NCBI RefSeq assembly: GCF_030867095.1
Contig: NC_081824.1
Location: forward strand, 115,948,162-116,012,161
From: Alligator mississippiensis
Taxonomy: Eukaryota > Chordata > Crocodylia > Alligatoridae
Length of the DNA: 64,000 nt
Direction: 5' to 3'
The translations under genes and the position numbers were made by a program. Every line of letters begins with the position of its first letter. Position 1 is the stretch's first letter. Of the stretch, positions 33,714 through 45,901 are shown one piece after another. Under the pieces are notes generated by a model, which worked only from the letters and a program-made list of their open reading frames with translations, did no database searches and was not told where the DNA came from.

Positions 33714-36700
33714 CATTGGTTCAGAAGGCGTTGGTTGTTGGACCATATATTTGATATGTAGCTGGCTTTTCTCATTCAAGAGCCCCTTTTTTGGAATACT
33801 TTGCTGAGCAGCTCATTGGAACCCTGTCTAACAACCTCAGGACAAGAGGCCTTTTGTATATTAGTGTTGTCATTCAATACTTGTCTGCCATGGTGATAGA
33901 TACTATAGAAATGGCTAAAAGAGCAATTTTCAGGGCCTGAATTAATAAGTACTTAACTCTGCAATAGCTAGTCTACATGAACTGAGATAGATTACACTTC
34001 TAGGCTTAATTCTGGCTTCCTTCTATGGGATTGTAAAACCATTAATGTATTTTCATTTAAGTTTTCTTGGGATTCACTCTCTTTCATTTTTTAAAATGCC
34101 ATTAAAATAAGTTGTCTTTTAATTGTATTGTTAAGGACACTTATTAAAATAGTTTTAAAGGATTTAATCTATCGGAATAAAAATTGTTATTCCTTAATGA
34201 TCAGGCTGGGGCTGCAGTATCTCCACTAGCATTTTAAGAAAAGCTGGAGATCCTCCCAACTCTTGTCCCCTTACTAGACTTTCCTTTTTTTTTATTTAAT
34301 GTACTGCAATCTATGTTCCAGTTTCCTGGCCTTCACACCTATTTCTGATTATATCATATTAATACTGAGGTTTACTTGGTAGTGATATTGGTCCTGATTT
34401 AAGGGAGTGCTTTAGGATGTGCTTGCATATCACTATTCAGGCACAGTGGCATGGCATATGTGTGGATGCATTAAGTTGCCATTAAGTGCTTAATAGTATT
34501 TCTCTCTAACACAAAGTTTACAAACTTAGTTTAAAGAAATATAAGCTGTTAATTCTCAGATCCCCTCCCCCCCTTCCGAATCTAGGATTTTTAAGGAAAT
34601 CATCACATATGACAAGATTGATGATGAAATCTCAAGAGTTAATATTGCTGAGTTTAAGCCATGGTTGGAGGTGGGAAGGATAGAAGATCAAAACTAAATT
34701 GTTTTTGAGCTGTGGTGCTGCTGCTAAGTCAGTGTTAGGGGAGACAAACAATGGTCATGGCATCTCTGACTGCACAAAAAGCTCTTGTTTTTTAGGGACA
34801 GTGTGGTCTCACTTCATTTATTCAGACACACCTGATGCTATAGTGTAAAAATGAAGCAACCAAGAATCACTAATGTAAGAACATTTGAAAAATAAGTGTG
34901 GGAAAATGTGATAAGAAAATTTGAGTGGCAAAGACTTGAAGAAAGATTTCTCTGTGGTTTGTTCACATTAGGGAATGGAACATGTTTAAACTAGGGGAGT
35001 TCAGGCTAGAAATAAGGAGCAGATTTTAAATAGCCGGGGTGAATAACCATTGGAAAAAAATTACAAGAGAAGTAATAGATTTTCCATTGCTTGGTGTCTT
35101 CATGTGTCTTGGATACATTTCTGAAAGATATGCTGTAGTTTAGTCAAACAAGTTACAGGACTCAGTACAGGGGAAACTGAATATTTTCTATAGCATGTGT
35201 TGTACAGGAGGATGCATCTGTGCTGGCTTTGATGTCTGTGACAATTACTTAATGTTTGTGTAATTCTTCTGTAATGAACATTGAGTTGGGGCTGTAGATG
35301 GAGGCTGACCTGTATGTCAAACGTCTTAAATTTTAATAAATTTAATAAACACCTGAATAATTTTTATAGAATGTGAAAAATCCATTAATTATATCTTTTC
35401 TCTGCCTATATTATTTCAGTGATAGTTAATGGTCTCCTTCCCTTTAAAGGGATAATGTATGAATCAGGGAAGCACATGCTGGTTACTTTTAGCACCTTGT
35501 TTAGCTGCAAATATTCAAGGAATGCCTAGGAATAAAGAAAGAAATATGTATGTTTATGAAGTGGGAAGGCATGTGTTCATTGTGCATTATGAAAAGATGG
35601 AAAGGCAAGTACCCAGATTCCTTGTTGATGCATATTGCATATTATGAGCTCTTTGAACTTAGTGGGAATGCCTAGGGTTTAATGAGTAGGGTCCCTGTTT
35701 GCATTGAGTTTACAGTCCCTGGTCCCTGTCCTGCAGTAAGTTCCATCACTTCAGGGTGGGGGACATATGTGTTCTAAAGTTATGTCAGTAAAATATGACA
35801 AGGTTACAATGACAGTGTGAGAGAGGATACTAGATCTAGATAACATCTTAAGAGAGGTGACACTGAATAGCACCATAGCTAACTGCTAGGCAAATGCTAG
35901 GAAAAGATTTTTGTTTTCCTAGAAAAGTTTTTTGTATATGAAAACATTTAAGACTATGTTTTTCCCTGTGGTTTTTTAAGTAACAAACCTGGCTGAAACC
36001 AAATTACTGTGGTAGTGATTTTTCTTTTACTGGCTTAGTCCACAATGAAAGAGGCACAGAATTATGTTAATACAATTATATTAATACAAAAAGAGACATT
36101 AGAATAAAATTAGAATTAAAAATATTCAAGATTTGACTGCGAGAGGAGACTAGCGCACTATTTTGCTACTGCTAAAATCTGTTTACTACTATTAAGAAGA
36201 TCTGGACTCCTTTTATAACTTTGAAACTTTTTTGATGAATTGATGCAAATGGGTGAGTTTACATATATACGTCTGGATATCTGAGAGCTTCTTGTGCCTG
36301 GAGACTACTCCTGCAAACTCCCCACACTCTTTCATTCAGCCTCAGAAGGAATAATGTTTGATTGAGATGAACAACTGTTGTGTTTTCTGAGATGCCTGTG
36401 TGACTAAATGTAATATATGATATTTATTGTGTGTTATGTCACTAATGCCTTTATTTTTCCTATTTTTATTTATACTTGAGATTATTTTCCCATGCTGCAT
36501 TTCAAATCTTAATGCCCCAAGGGTAGGATTTGAATAGTCTTAGTTTGCACCTAAACTTAAGCCAGCAGAGCCTAACCTTTGAATGCCTACACCAGAAAGG
36601 AGATTCAAAATGACCTAGTTACATCTCTAGTATCCATCCCTATAGAGTCACTGTAGCGACCCATGGAGAAATCTCAAAAGCACCTAAGAGGGATTCAGGT

Positions 36701-36971
36701 TTCTGTGTCTCTGTACAGACAATGGGGAGTGGTAGCCTCTGTTGCTGGCCTTATTTCAGTTCTTAAGCAAAGACTGTCCAGTGTAAAAGTAGGGCTGAGA
36801 AGCTCCTTCCTCCAAAGGGAATACCCTACCACTAAATGTCAGGCAGGCATCTTCCTGTTTTTTTTGTTTTTTCTGTCTCCATAACTCTTGAATTCCTGTC
36901 TACCCTGAAATTTCAGCTTCAGTAAATGGGCTGGAGAGTGCCTTCTCTTAGCTTATTTATAGCCACACTGA
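33714..36971. other. AT-rich non-coding stretch
   Basis: No exon, RNA gene or mobile element recognised. The open frames at 35459-35647 and 36663-36884 are short and without domains. Confidence 0.45.
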
Positions 36972-37436
36972 TAGGGACCTACCAAATTCGTGATTACGTG
37001 ATTTTTATGGAAACTGTGAATTTGGTAGGTCCCCTGTGAAAAAGCCCAGTCCTTGTAAAAAAGCAAAAGGACCATGAAAAACCTAGAAAAGAACCAATAA
37101 CCCGGGGGGAGGGGAAGGGAAGAGCTGAAAACAGGTAGGAAGCCCTGGCATCCTGTAGCACTAGTGGGGGAACGAGAGGAAGGGAAGGAATAGAAGATTT
37201 TATTGGAGGAGTGCAGCGGGCCTCCCCATGCCTCTGGCTGAGGGGCCCTGGAAGTCCTATCCCTCCCTGGAATTGACAAGTGGCCATCTGTCAATCTCCA
37301 GGGAGGGGCGGGACTTCCAAAGCCCCTCAGCCAATGAGATGTGTTGGGGAGGCAGGGTCTGCTGCAAAAATGACAGTCTGGGCCACACTGGTATTGTGAA
37401 ATCAAGGGCAGCCCCCATGAATTAAGTAAGTCCCTA
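36972..37436. mobile_element. hAT-like DNA element, TAGGGACCTACCAAATTC termini
   Basis: The left terminus TAGGGACCTACCAAATTC is mirrored by GAATTAAGTAAGTCCCTA at the right (14 of 18). Flanks CACACTGA (36964-36971) and CTTATTGA (37437-37444) agree at 5 of 8, compatible with an aged hAT duplication. Near the left end a shorter inverted repeat, GGGACCTACCAAATTCGTGA / GTGAATTTGGTAGGTCCC, repeats the terminus. The interior holds a long hairpin, described separately. The 185-codon minus-strand frame at 36953-37510 spans the whole element and is an artefact. Confidence 0.75.
37218..37352. repeat. long hairpin inside the hAT-like element
   Basis: The left arm (GGGCCTCCCCATGCC, TCTGGCTGAGGGGCCCTGGA, AGTCCTATCCCTCCCTGG) is inverted in the right arm (CCAGGGAGGGGCGGGACTTC, CAAAGCCCCTCAGCCAATGA, TTGGGGAGGCAGGG). 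The arms are about 60 bases and the loop about 10, with scattered mismatches. Confidence 0.75.
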
Positions 37437-38431
37437 CTTATTGAATAACATCCTCTTCTCCTAGGTGTAGGAGATCCAGGTTCAAGATCCCTCAGAGTAA
37501 AGGGAGCCAAAGAAATCAGAAATTGTACATCCTGAGGGCAGTGGCTTTTCTGGATTCAGTGCTGCTAATGTGAGTTTATTTCTGAGTTCTGCCCACTGAG
37601 CAGCATGGCCCTCTTCATAGACTTGCATAGTACATGGCTGTTTCCTGAAGAAGATTTTATTTCCTATGCAGTTTAATGGAGAGTTAAGACTCTAAAGGGA
37701 ATGTTCACTGCAGGTGTGCTTGCCTAAAAGTAGCGTCCTAGGCACTCTTTTAGTCCCAAAAGGAGGCACATAATCAATTTAGACATAACATGAATTTTTA
37801 AGATTCAGGCACTCACTAGGCCCTAGGATTTAGGTGTTTAACTCCTGCCTCAGTCCCAGACAGGCTCCTACTGAGACAATTTTAAATCTGGGCCAAACTG
37901 GCTGGGAGGTTGCAAACATTGCCTGTTTTAGGGCTGGTCTGAGGGGAACTAGGGCAGATCCTGTTTGTATGTCCTTACAGTACAGTATGGGTCTGTACTG
38001 CCTCCTGGCCAAGCCTGGCATGCTGCCCAAAAGAAACAAGCTCTTCCCACTTCCGTTCTGCATAAGTGCAAGCCTGGCAATTAGACACTGTGAGATGGCT
38101 TAAGGTGGTCCTGAGTGCATGCCCCTGTGGAATCAAGTGGTCATGGCTTGTTTCTCCATGGCGTTTCCACCGTTGGCAAGGGTGTAGTATAGGCATGGCC
38201 CTAGAGCACACTATGAAGAATAGACCCATACAACAGATTACAGGATCTAAGTATAACATGTAATGGACAGAAGAAGCTTGCTGTGCGCTGGCAGTAGAAC
38301 AAATATTGACAGTGCTTCATCTGTGATACTACTTCTAGTAAAGCTGCTAAACATGTTGCACTAGTATATCCTTGTAGTAGGTTTGCCTCAAAATTGATGG
38401 GATCTGGGACTGCTTTGGTGTTTTTCCCCTA

Positions 38432-38463
38432 ACTGCTTCTTGGCCTTTTGGCTAGAAGTAAGC
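38432..38463 (+). pseudogene. RNU2 (pseudogene fragment): U2 snRNA 5'-end fragment
   Basis: ACTGCTTCTTGGCCTTTTGG followed by CTAGAAGTAAG closely matches the conserved 5' end of U2 spliceosomal RNA (ATCGCTTCTCGGCCTTTTGG, CTAAGATCAAG). Similarity stops after about 32 bases, before the branch-point pairing region (GTAGTATC), so this is a truncated retropseudogene or a repeat that captured the U2 start. No snRNA promoter elements were identified upstream, and it is not functional. Confidence 0.65.
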
Positions 38464-38489
38464 AAGACTATGGGGCATCTGAACTCCGA

Positions 38490-39253
38490 GGCTAGGGACA
38501 GAAGTTACACATAAACCAGTTTAAGTGATCAGAAACTGATTTAAACCTTTAACAGAACAGAAGCTCAGTGCACATAAACCAGTTTCAAAATGGCTGAAAC
38601 TGGTTTAAGATAAACCTGGTTGAATGTAGTATCAGACCTAACTGACTTAGCTCAAACCAGTTTATGAAACTTCTGTCCCAGCCCCCTTCCTGGTCCAAGT
38701 TAAATCAGAGTCCCCTAGCATCCCAGAATCCTTTCCAGCCCTAGGCTAGGCTGTGCTGTCTGCACTGGCCCTGCCCCTCTGCTCCCTAGGTGGCTTACTG
38801 GCCTCACTGCCACCTCTTCACCCCCCCCCCCACCATAGACAAATCCAGGCTGAGGTCTGGAGCCAGGGAGGGTGGGTTAAACACCTCAACCCCCACTTAA
38901 ACTTGCTGCAACTGTGGACTAGAAATCCCAGAAGCACCTGGAAACATGAAGAGGAAGAGATGAGCAACCCTGCAGAGTCCTGCTGCTGTAATTGTGGACT
39001 GAAAATCCCAGAGACCTCACAGCAGGAAAAGGAAGTGAACACACAGCCCATGATGGCTATGTGCCAGAGAACCATACTTTTAGTACCCGCCCCCAGCTAC
39101 TGGCCTGAGCCACTGCAGGCATGGGGATGCATTTTCTGAATCAAAGGTAGATGTCTTTCCAGTTGTTTTTCAGTTTAATCTCTGCATTTTAGACTAACCT
39201 GCAAAGACTTAATTGATTCAGCCTTGGGCTTTTTGACTGTCTGTACTGAGCCC
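38490..39253 (+). mobile_element. F1 TIR DNA element, copy B
   Basis: The left end GGCTAGGGACAGAAGTTACA and the right end ACTGTCTGTACTGAGCC delimit the copy. Terminal sections match copies A, C and D, but the middle (about 38750-39110) is different and includes two related segments: GCAACTGTGGACTAGAAATC at about 38909 and GTAATTGTGGACTGAAAATC at about 38989. It looks like a subfamily in which shared ends carry a replaced interior. Non-autonomous. Confidence 0.8.
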
Positions 39254-39395
39254 AAGGCTTCTGGGCCAGGGGCTTGCACACAGAATGCCACCCTCCCTCC
39301 TCCTCTCCCAACCCCCCCCCCCAAAAAAAAAAGTAGCTAAGCATGTAAAAGAAAGAAGGAAGAAAACAGTAAAACCATAGGGAAGAAATATATAG

Positions 39396-39417
39396 ATACA
39401 CACACATACACACACGT

Positions 39418-39454
<37 letters not shown>
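39396..39454. repeat. (CA)n microsatellite
   Basis: CA repeat with CATA and CACGTG interruptions, ending in CATATATA. The Cys/Val-rich minus-strand frames here are artefacts. Confidence 0.95.
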
Positions 39455-41003
39455 AAATTCTAACCTCTTAAACTGTCCTCCTTTTTTATTAATATAATTC
39501 TGCACCTCCTTCCTTATATAGGCTTTTACTGAGCCAATACACTTAATTACTGCAGTAATTGTAATCAATATTGGAGTTTGTCTGTACAGTGTTTTAAAAA
39601 TATGGTATAAAGCATAAAATGGCATACAGCATATATGTTATTTCCATCCTTTCTAATTATTTTGTTTAATTCTGTCATGTTAGGTGCAAACAGCACTCTT
39701 CTAAATTATATATAATAAAAACAATTCTTATTTAATTTTGAAATGGGGAGAAAATAATTATAAGCTTTAAATCCATAAAATTTCCTGCTCATTTAGAAAA
39801 AAAAGTTTTGTGAGATTGTATACAGAGTTGCATACAATAAGAATTAAATGATAATAAGTAATATTTAGTACTTGTATACTACTTTGTTGTGCCCCTGTGC
39901 AACCAATAATCATAGGCTTATGACAAGTAAGGAGGTGTTAAACTCTGTTTTGTTTTCTTCTAGTTGTTATTTACTGTTCAATCAGCTTTAACAGAAGAAA
40001 AATAATTTGGCTGCTAACTTGCTAGTTTAGGATTTCAAAGGGCCTTATTAGAAACTGATGTAATTTCATCCTCTGACCCTTTATATAACAGAGTGCATAT
40101 TTAGATTACTTCATTTTAACCTAGAATTCAACAATCAATTGAGGTACTGTAAAACTAAGCTCTGGGAGATGTGTTATGCTAAAGTTGGAGAATCTTTAAA
40201 AAAAAATTCTAAGGGGGCAGGGACATCATTAGCATTGTGCTGGGTAAGTTAATTGTTTTTCATCATATTATGTAGAATATAGTGTGTTCCACTTGTATTT
40301 ATACTGTAATTGTGGCTGGACAATCCCTGGCAGCCCTTAAACCAGCGTTGTTTCCATCTTTTTTCCATATGTGAAGGTGTTAAATGTGTTCTCTTGCAGA
40401 TCAGTTTTCAGTTTCAGGTCTCACGTTCTCTCTTCAGCCAGAAACCTGCAATTTACAATGTACATGCAGTGTTCTGTCTGCACAGAGCACTGGTGAAAAT
40501 AGGACTCCATGTGGGTGCCATAGTCTTTCATTTTCTGCTTTGTAAGTCGTAAGATCTGTGTATTTAGGAAAAATCACTTCAGTAAATTATGATTTTTAGA
40601 AGCCTTGGGTTGTTTTTTTTTTAACTGAAGTCATATTTTGCAAACCTACCTGGCATTTGATCATCATACTATGGTGAAGTTTTGTGGTTTCCAAACTTTT
40701 CTGTTGCAGTTCCATGAGTCTACTTTTCCTGTGAACCCCACTTCTGCAATTGAACTTCTGTTGGAGTTCCTTGCTAATTTATACATAATCTGTCATAGTA
40801 CCACACTTACACTAAACCATTTTACATAACACTATGACCATGTCATTTTGTTGGAAAAGAAATAGCATTTTATCTAATTAACCATCCATAAGTAAACGTC
40901 TTCTGAAGAAATGGTACACTTAGCAATATTGTTTGCTGTTCATATGTAAAAGCAAAACATAGGTATTTGAAGGGCAGTTAACCTAATATCAATTATGCTT
41001 AGC
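39455..41003. other. non-coding stretch
   Basis: AT-rich. A hAT-like beginning (GTGGTTTCCAAACTTTTCTG) occurs at 40683, but no matching right end was found. No exon recognised. Confidence 0.4.
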
Positions 41004-41185
41004 ACTCACACAACACTTTACAAAATTGGATAAATATTTTATTGTCCCCCTCTTAAAGATTCTATAGCTGTGGCAGAGACATGTTATATGCTTTGCTTGA
41101 GATCACACAGTGAGTTGGTAGCCTGGAATATGGAATAAAGCTCAAGTCTCCTGTATCCTGGTTCATTGCCCACTCCAATGGATTA
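41004..41185 (+). mobile_element. L2/MIR-like SINE or LINE 3' remnant
   Basis: The order ACACAACACTTTACAAA, TTGTCCCCCTCTTAAAG, GCTTGAGATCACACAGTGAG, AGCTCAAGTCTCCTGTATCC and ATTGCCCACTCCAATGGATT parallels the conserved MIR/L2-type end (gagg, TTGCCCAAGGTCACACAG, AACCCAGGTCTCCTG, CAGTGCTCTATCCACT). Only this order and scattered matches support the call. Confidence 0.6.
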
Positions 41186-41387
41186 TTATACTCCCACATA
41201 GTAAAACTGAACAGGTTTTAATAATCTGAGAGGGGCTTCTACATTCCTCTATGGATGAAACAGAAACAGCAGTTAATGTTTCTTCTCCTTCATACTGCCT
41301 TTTTCATATGGTATGGTAATCACTTTGGTACATTAATCATGTTTTTCCCTGATTGTCTCTCTGTTTGTTATTTCAGCCCTCTGATTT

Positions 41388-41733
41388 ACCCTATTTATGC
41401 AAATCCAAATTGAATCCACCTTCCTCCTGCAGCCTCTGCCCAGCACTGCTTTCTCTCTGCCGTCTCTGCCCCATGTGTGCTGCCCTGCCCCTTGCCACCC
41501 ACTCTCCTGCTGCTTCTACTCCTCCATCTGCAGAGACAGTGGCCAAGTGAGGGGTGGGGACAGGTTGCTTTTCTTTCTGGAACAGTGGCATGGAGCAAAT
41601 TTAAGATAACCCTCTAATATTTAGATTCTATACATGGAAAATTATAACAAATTTATGATTTTCTATGTGTATAATTTAATTATTGATGTGTCGTCTTAAA
41701 TGCAAATTCTTCTTGGATTTGGTAAATACAATA
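41388..41733. mobile_element. F4 TIR DNA element, short copy
   Basis: The left end ACCCTATTTATGCAAATCCA and the right end TTGGATTTGGTAAATACAAT are decayed inverted repeats of the termini of the 55.87 kb copy. The segment AAGATAACCCTCTAATATTT-AGATTCTATA also matches that copy (AAGATGACCCCTCAATAATT-AGATTCTGTG). The CT-rich interior at 41420-41550 is non-coding. Confidence 0.65.
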
Positions 41734-42950
41734 CATACCATAATTCACAACTGACAGGTTCAGAGAGGCTTTTTCTAAACTCCTTTACTTGTGTGTACAT
41801 GTTATTTTTCCTATTTACTGAAATGTTCAGTGGTTTTGGCTGCAACTAAACCAGATGTGGCAGAAAATGATATACTTTAACACCTGTTACAAAATGAGTT
41901 CTTCACTGGTTGGTATTAATGACACGTGACTGGAGACATTCAAATTGGGACTGGACAAGGATGTAGATTAACTATTTTCACCCCTAATGCCTCACAGAAA
42001 TGTATATCCAATGAAAGTTTTAATTAGAAGGCAAAATAATTTTGTTGTTGTTTCTGATATGCTAAATGCAATGGAATAAACTTTATAGTTTGTAACAATT
42101 ATGTGGAGAGAGAATCCCTCAAAATTATACATTATATAGAGATTATCAGATGAACTGTATGAGAGCATTCAGTGTAAAAATATTCTATGGGCTGTTTTTA
42201 ATAACAAATAAATAAAAAAAAAAAAAAAAAAGGAATGTGTTCCACTGCCACACACTGTCCTTGGACTGCTGACAAAAACTGACACACAGCTACCACACAA
42301 TTTGTTATGATTAGTATTTTCTGCTCCAGAGAGACCCAAGCCTAGAAGTACATGGTTGTAGCTAGCTGGGGAAACTTGTACTAAGGCAACCTCAGGCTGC
42401 TTACTGTACTGAGTACCCGTGAAATCCCACTCTGAAAAGGGGGAGGTGGGGGTGGAGATATCTTGGATTTACTAAGATAAAAGCTAAACAACTGACAACC
42501 ACATTTCAAGCTCTGAAGATTATGTTAGAAGATACATTATGATAGAAGATATAATACTCAAATAGAAATTTACAATCTCAAATTGATAAAGCTCTTTTTA
42601 AACTCAGAGTATCTCATGAGATTTTCAGGATGGTCCATTCCTGTATAAAAATGCAAAATGTTGTGGCCTTTGTGGTTACAAAACTGATTTCTGACTTACT
42701 GCTGTGGTGCAACAGCTCAGACTTCCAAGGTTAATGGTCTTCAGGAGGGGTAGCATTCTATGTAAAATAGTTTTTTTCTTAAATTAAACAACAATCTGAG
42801 ATCTATTGTAAAAAACTAAATGTTCTAACAGAACTTACATTTTCTTTGCGATGAGGCCTCTGAAAGTATTTTACAGCCATAACATAACAAATGTTCATAG
42901 CTACAGAGCCCATTTAAAATGGCTGATCATGCAAAAAATTCACCCATGAT
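41734..42950. other. non-coding stretch with poly-A run
   Basis: AT-rich sequence. A run of about 18 A residues follows AATAAATA at 42205-42230. It could be a retroposon tail or a plain A-run; no retroposed gene is recognised upstream. No exon found. Confidence 0.4.
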
Positions 42951-42954
42951 AAAT

Positions 42955-43850
42955 CAGCAATTATCTGAAGCCACTCTAAGGCAGAGAGCCTTAGGGAACC
43001 CTATGTACAGGTTCCCTGCAAGGGTTAATTTTGGGTGATTCCGCCCACATGCCACTTGCCCTTGTGGGGCTGGGCTGGTGCTTGCACTGGTGAGCACCAG
43101 CCCAGATGTGTCCCTGGGGCTATCACAGAGAGAATAGAGTTCCTTCCCTGTGCAGCAAGGTAGGGAGGTAGAGGAAAAATGGGACTGAGGGTGGAGGAAG
43201 ATACCTCTGTTGGGGTCTTGGGGGGAGTCAGCCTGGACCTGCAAGGTGAGGAAGCTCCATTCTCCCCCCTCTATTTCCCCACTCCTCCATGTCCCCCTGC
43301 CCCAGCTCTGGCTGTCGCAATAACAAGCTAGCAGCTGTATGCTCTGCTGTCAAGAGGCTCGTGTAGGGAGTGGAGAAGGGAGCCGCCCATGTTGTGAGCC
43401 TATCCCAGCTCCTACCAACACCTCAGCTGGGGTACCTTGGTGGGGGGCACATGAGAAAGGAGGCTTCTTTCCCCCTGCCCAAGCTCTTGACAGGGGCAGC
43501 ACACAGCTTCTGGCTCAGTTTTGCTGCAGCTGCAGCTGGGAGGGGGTGCAGGAGGCAGAGCCTCCTCTCCCCATGTCCAAGCCTGGCTTCCCCTGAGACC
43601 CCAGCAGGGGTAGTTGGGGGGCTGGGGCTGGGTAGAGGGGTAATCTGGCAGCCTCCTGAGTGGCTGCTCAGGCGTCCCCGCTTTCTGGCCAAGGCCAGTG
43701 CAGGCAGGCTTGATTGAGCCCCTCCCAAACAACAGGTGAATGCATGTTGGATTCAGTGGCACTCTTAACTCATGGCACTTTGTGTAAAGCAGGCTGCCTA
43801 CACATTTGTAGGTACCCTGAGCATGTAACCAAAAAGCACAGTGAAGCATC
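42955..43850. repeat. GC-rich insert of unknown class
   Basis: Composition jumps to GC-rich between AT-rich flanks, with CCCAGC, CTGGGGCTGG and TGCAGCTGCAGCTGGGAGGG units that resemble the filler of the F2 elements. No clear terminal inverted repeats were seen. The open frames of 85-145 codons on both strands overlap each other and lack domains. Confidence 0.4.
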
Positions 43851-45901
43851 CTACCTTCATATTTTTACTGTTGTGTAACATTGTCATACTGTAAGCCTAA
43901 ACAACCAGAATGCCCTCATGTCTGCTGAGTACATGGAGCAACTTTTCCATGTTACAGATATGGAGTATACTAATCATATTTATTCTTATGAGGTTTTTGA
44001 CCAAGGGTTAAATTAAATAAGGTGCTGAAGCACATGTATAACTTTAGACATGTGAGTCATTAATGTTAAGTGGTTGTTAATGTGCTTAAAGTTAGGAGCA
44101 TGCTTAAGACCCTTGTTGATTTGGGACTTATAGTGAAAAGTAGAAATAGTGATTTCTACTAGATTTTTTAGCAGCCTCTTTTGAAGAATTTGTGGCTATA
44201 CTTAGCACCACACAAGAGTTATGTTTTCTTCCTTCTCCCATTACCCTCATCTGAGCTGTTCCTCCATACCAGACTTGTTGATTAGCAGATATCGTTTTAG
44301 CAGAAAAAAATTAATTGCTCACATTCCTAAATAGTAAAATATCACTGAAAAAAATATCTAATTTGATGCGGCATGTCTTAAAGATCCCTTCAAAACAAGA
44401 TACATTAAATCAAAGAGCCAAATTCGGCTTCCACTTAACACTGACATAAATCTGGAGTAACTCGCTTGAAGACAGTTTAAAAATGTCCAAACATAAGAGC
44501 TGGAGTGGGAAAGAACAATGAAATTGCATTAGTTTTATTCAGTTATAATTGATGGCAGACTTTGTCCTAAAGTAGACACATCACAAAACAATGTAAATAC
44601 CATGGATTTTATTATTTGTTTGTTTGTATGGAAAATAAGTTGTCTTCAAATCTAATTTGTCTGTGTTTATACTTCATATTCATGAAACAACTACCAGATA
44701 CAGATTAGAATAACACAGTCTCCATCCATACTGCAGGGTAGCTGTGTTAATAAATAGAGCTGCGTTCAGGTACCTTTTAAAACTGCAGGCTGGATTGATT
44801 CAGTTTGGGTCAGAGGCAGGCAGATACTTTTGGTGGCACAGGGAAAATGACTGCTGCTGAAACCGCCCATCACTGTTTGCCACTGAAGTTCTATCTTCAA
44901 ATGGTTTCCAGCCTGTGGGCTAGAGTATTGGCAGTGCTTAGCTTTTTGGGTCAGATCCTATTCTGCCTATTAGGTGCCAAGTGGATTTAGTCACCTCAGT
45001 ATCATCCTATTCTACCCTGCTCATATACCTGAAAACATTTAATGTGAAAGATGGATGGGCCCTCCTTCTGTTAGCTGCTTTTTTGTAAATTAGTCATGAG
45101 GCTAAGATAAAAATGTGTTTCAAAAGTGGATGAATTACTGTTTTTTCAGGGACAGCAGCGTGATGGAATAGGATCACACTTAGGCATTTAGGTTCACTTA
45201 AGCACTTAACAAGTAGATTATGATGTGGCCCTTAATCTGACTCTCTTGGAAAGCCAGCATGCTCATGAGTAAAGCACTCTCTCACTGTGCTACCTCACTA
45301 TCGCACTTTATGCTTGACAGGACACACATCAGGAACTTCTCTTGATTAGGACTAAATAACCGTCATCAAAGTTGACTATTGAGGTCTTGACTGAGAGAAG
45401 CCCCAGTTTTGCAACAAGGACCCTGCAGTCAGCGATGCTTGCACTTGATAGTGCTGACTTCACATGGCTTAGTCTTGCATAAAGTATATTATATGTACTT
45501 ATGTTACTGCTGTATAGATGAAAATATTCTTGTAAGCATGAACAAGGTATATATATTAAAGAAAAAATTAACAGAACTTGTCCAAGCTTTCGAAGCAGAG
45601 AGAAAATAGAATATTCGTGGGAATTAACTCTAAGGAATGATGCTGGTTCCTGTCCTGCAAAAAAAGTGCAAAACAATGCAAAAAAAGTTTTAAAGCCACC
45701 CTTGCCTCTCCTTCCTGGTCTATATCTCCTGAGACACTGTCCCTAAAACTACAGTTTGCAAAATTGTTTGCCTTAGATATCCAACTCTAATCTCCAAAAC
45801 AATTCCTTCCTTTTTACTGATTCTTACCATATTTTCCAGCTGAATTGCCTAAAGCACAAACAGCGGTTACAGGATCGTGTGGTGGCTTGCAGTAAAACTC
45901 A
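43851..45901. other. AT-rich non-coding stretch
   Basis: No exon, RNA gene or repeat recognised. The 115-codon minus-strand frame at 45329-45676 shows no domain and is probably chance. Confidence 0.4.

Noticed and set aside
32994..33761. 255-codon plus-strand ORF
   Set aside because: The frame runs from AT-rich unique sequence into a hAT-like element with a GATTG pentamer run. It has no domain and a composition typical of chance.
36953..37510. 185-codon minus-strand ORF
   Set aside because: It spans a hAT-like element end to end, including both terminal repeats and the internal hairpin, so it is fortuitous.
38432..38463. Functional U2 snRNA gene
   Set aside because: Only the first about 32 bases match; the branch-point pairing region, Sm site and 3' stem-loops are absent.
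42205..42231. Processed pseudogene ending in poly-A
   Set aside because: There is an A-run after AATAAATA, but the upstream sequence shows no recognisable coding or RNA gene and no flanking duplication.
42954..43849. Overlapping 85-145 codon frames
   Set aside because: Both strands are open in the same GC-rich insert and none resembles a known family.
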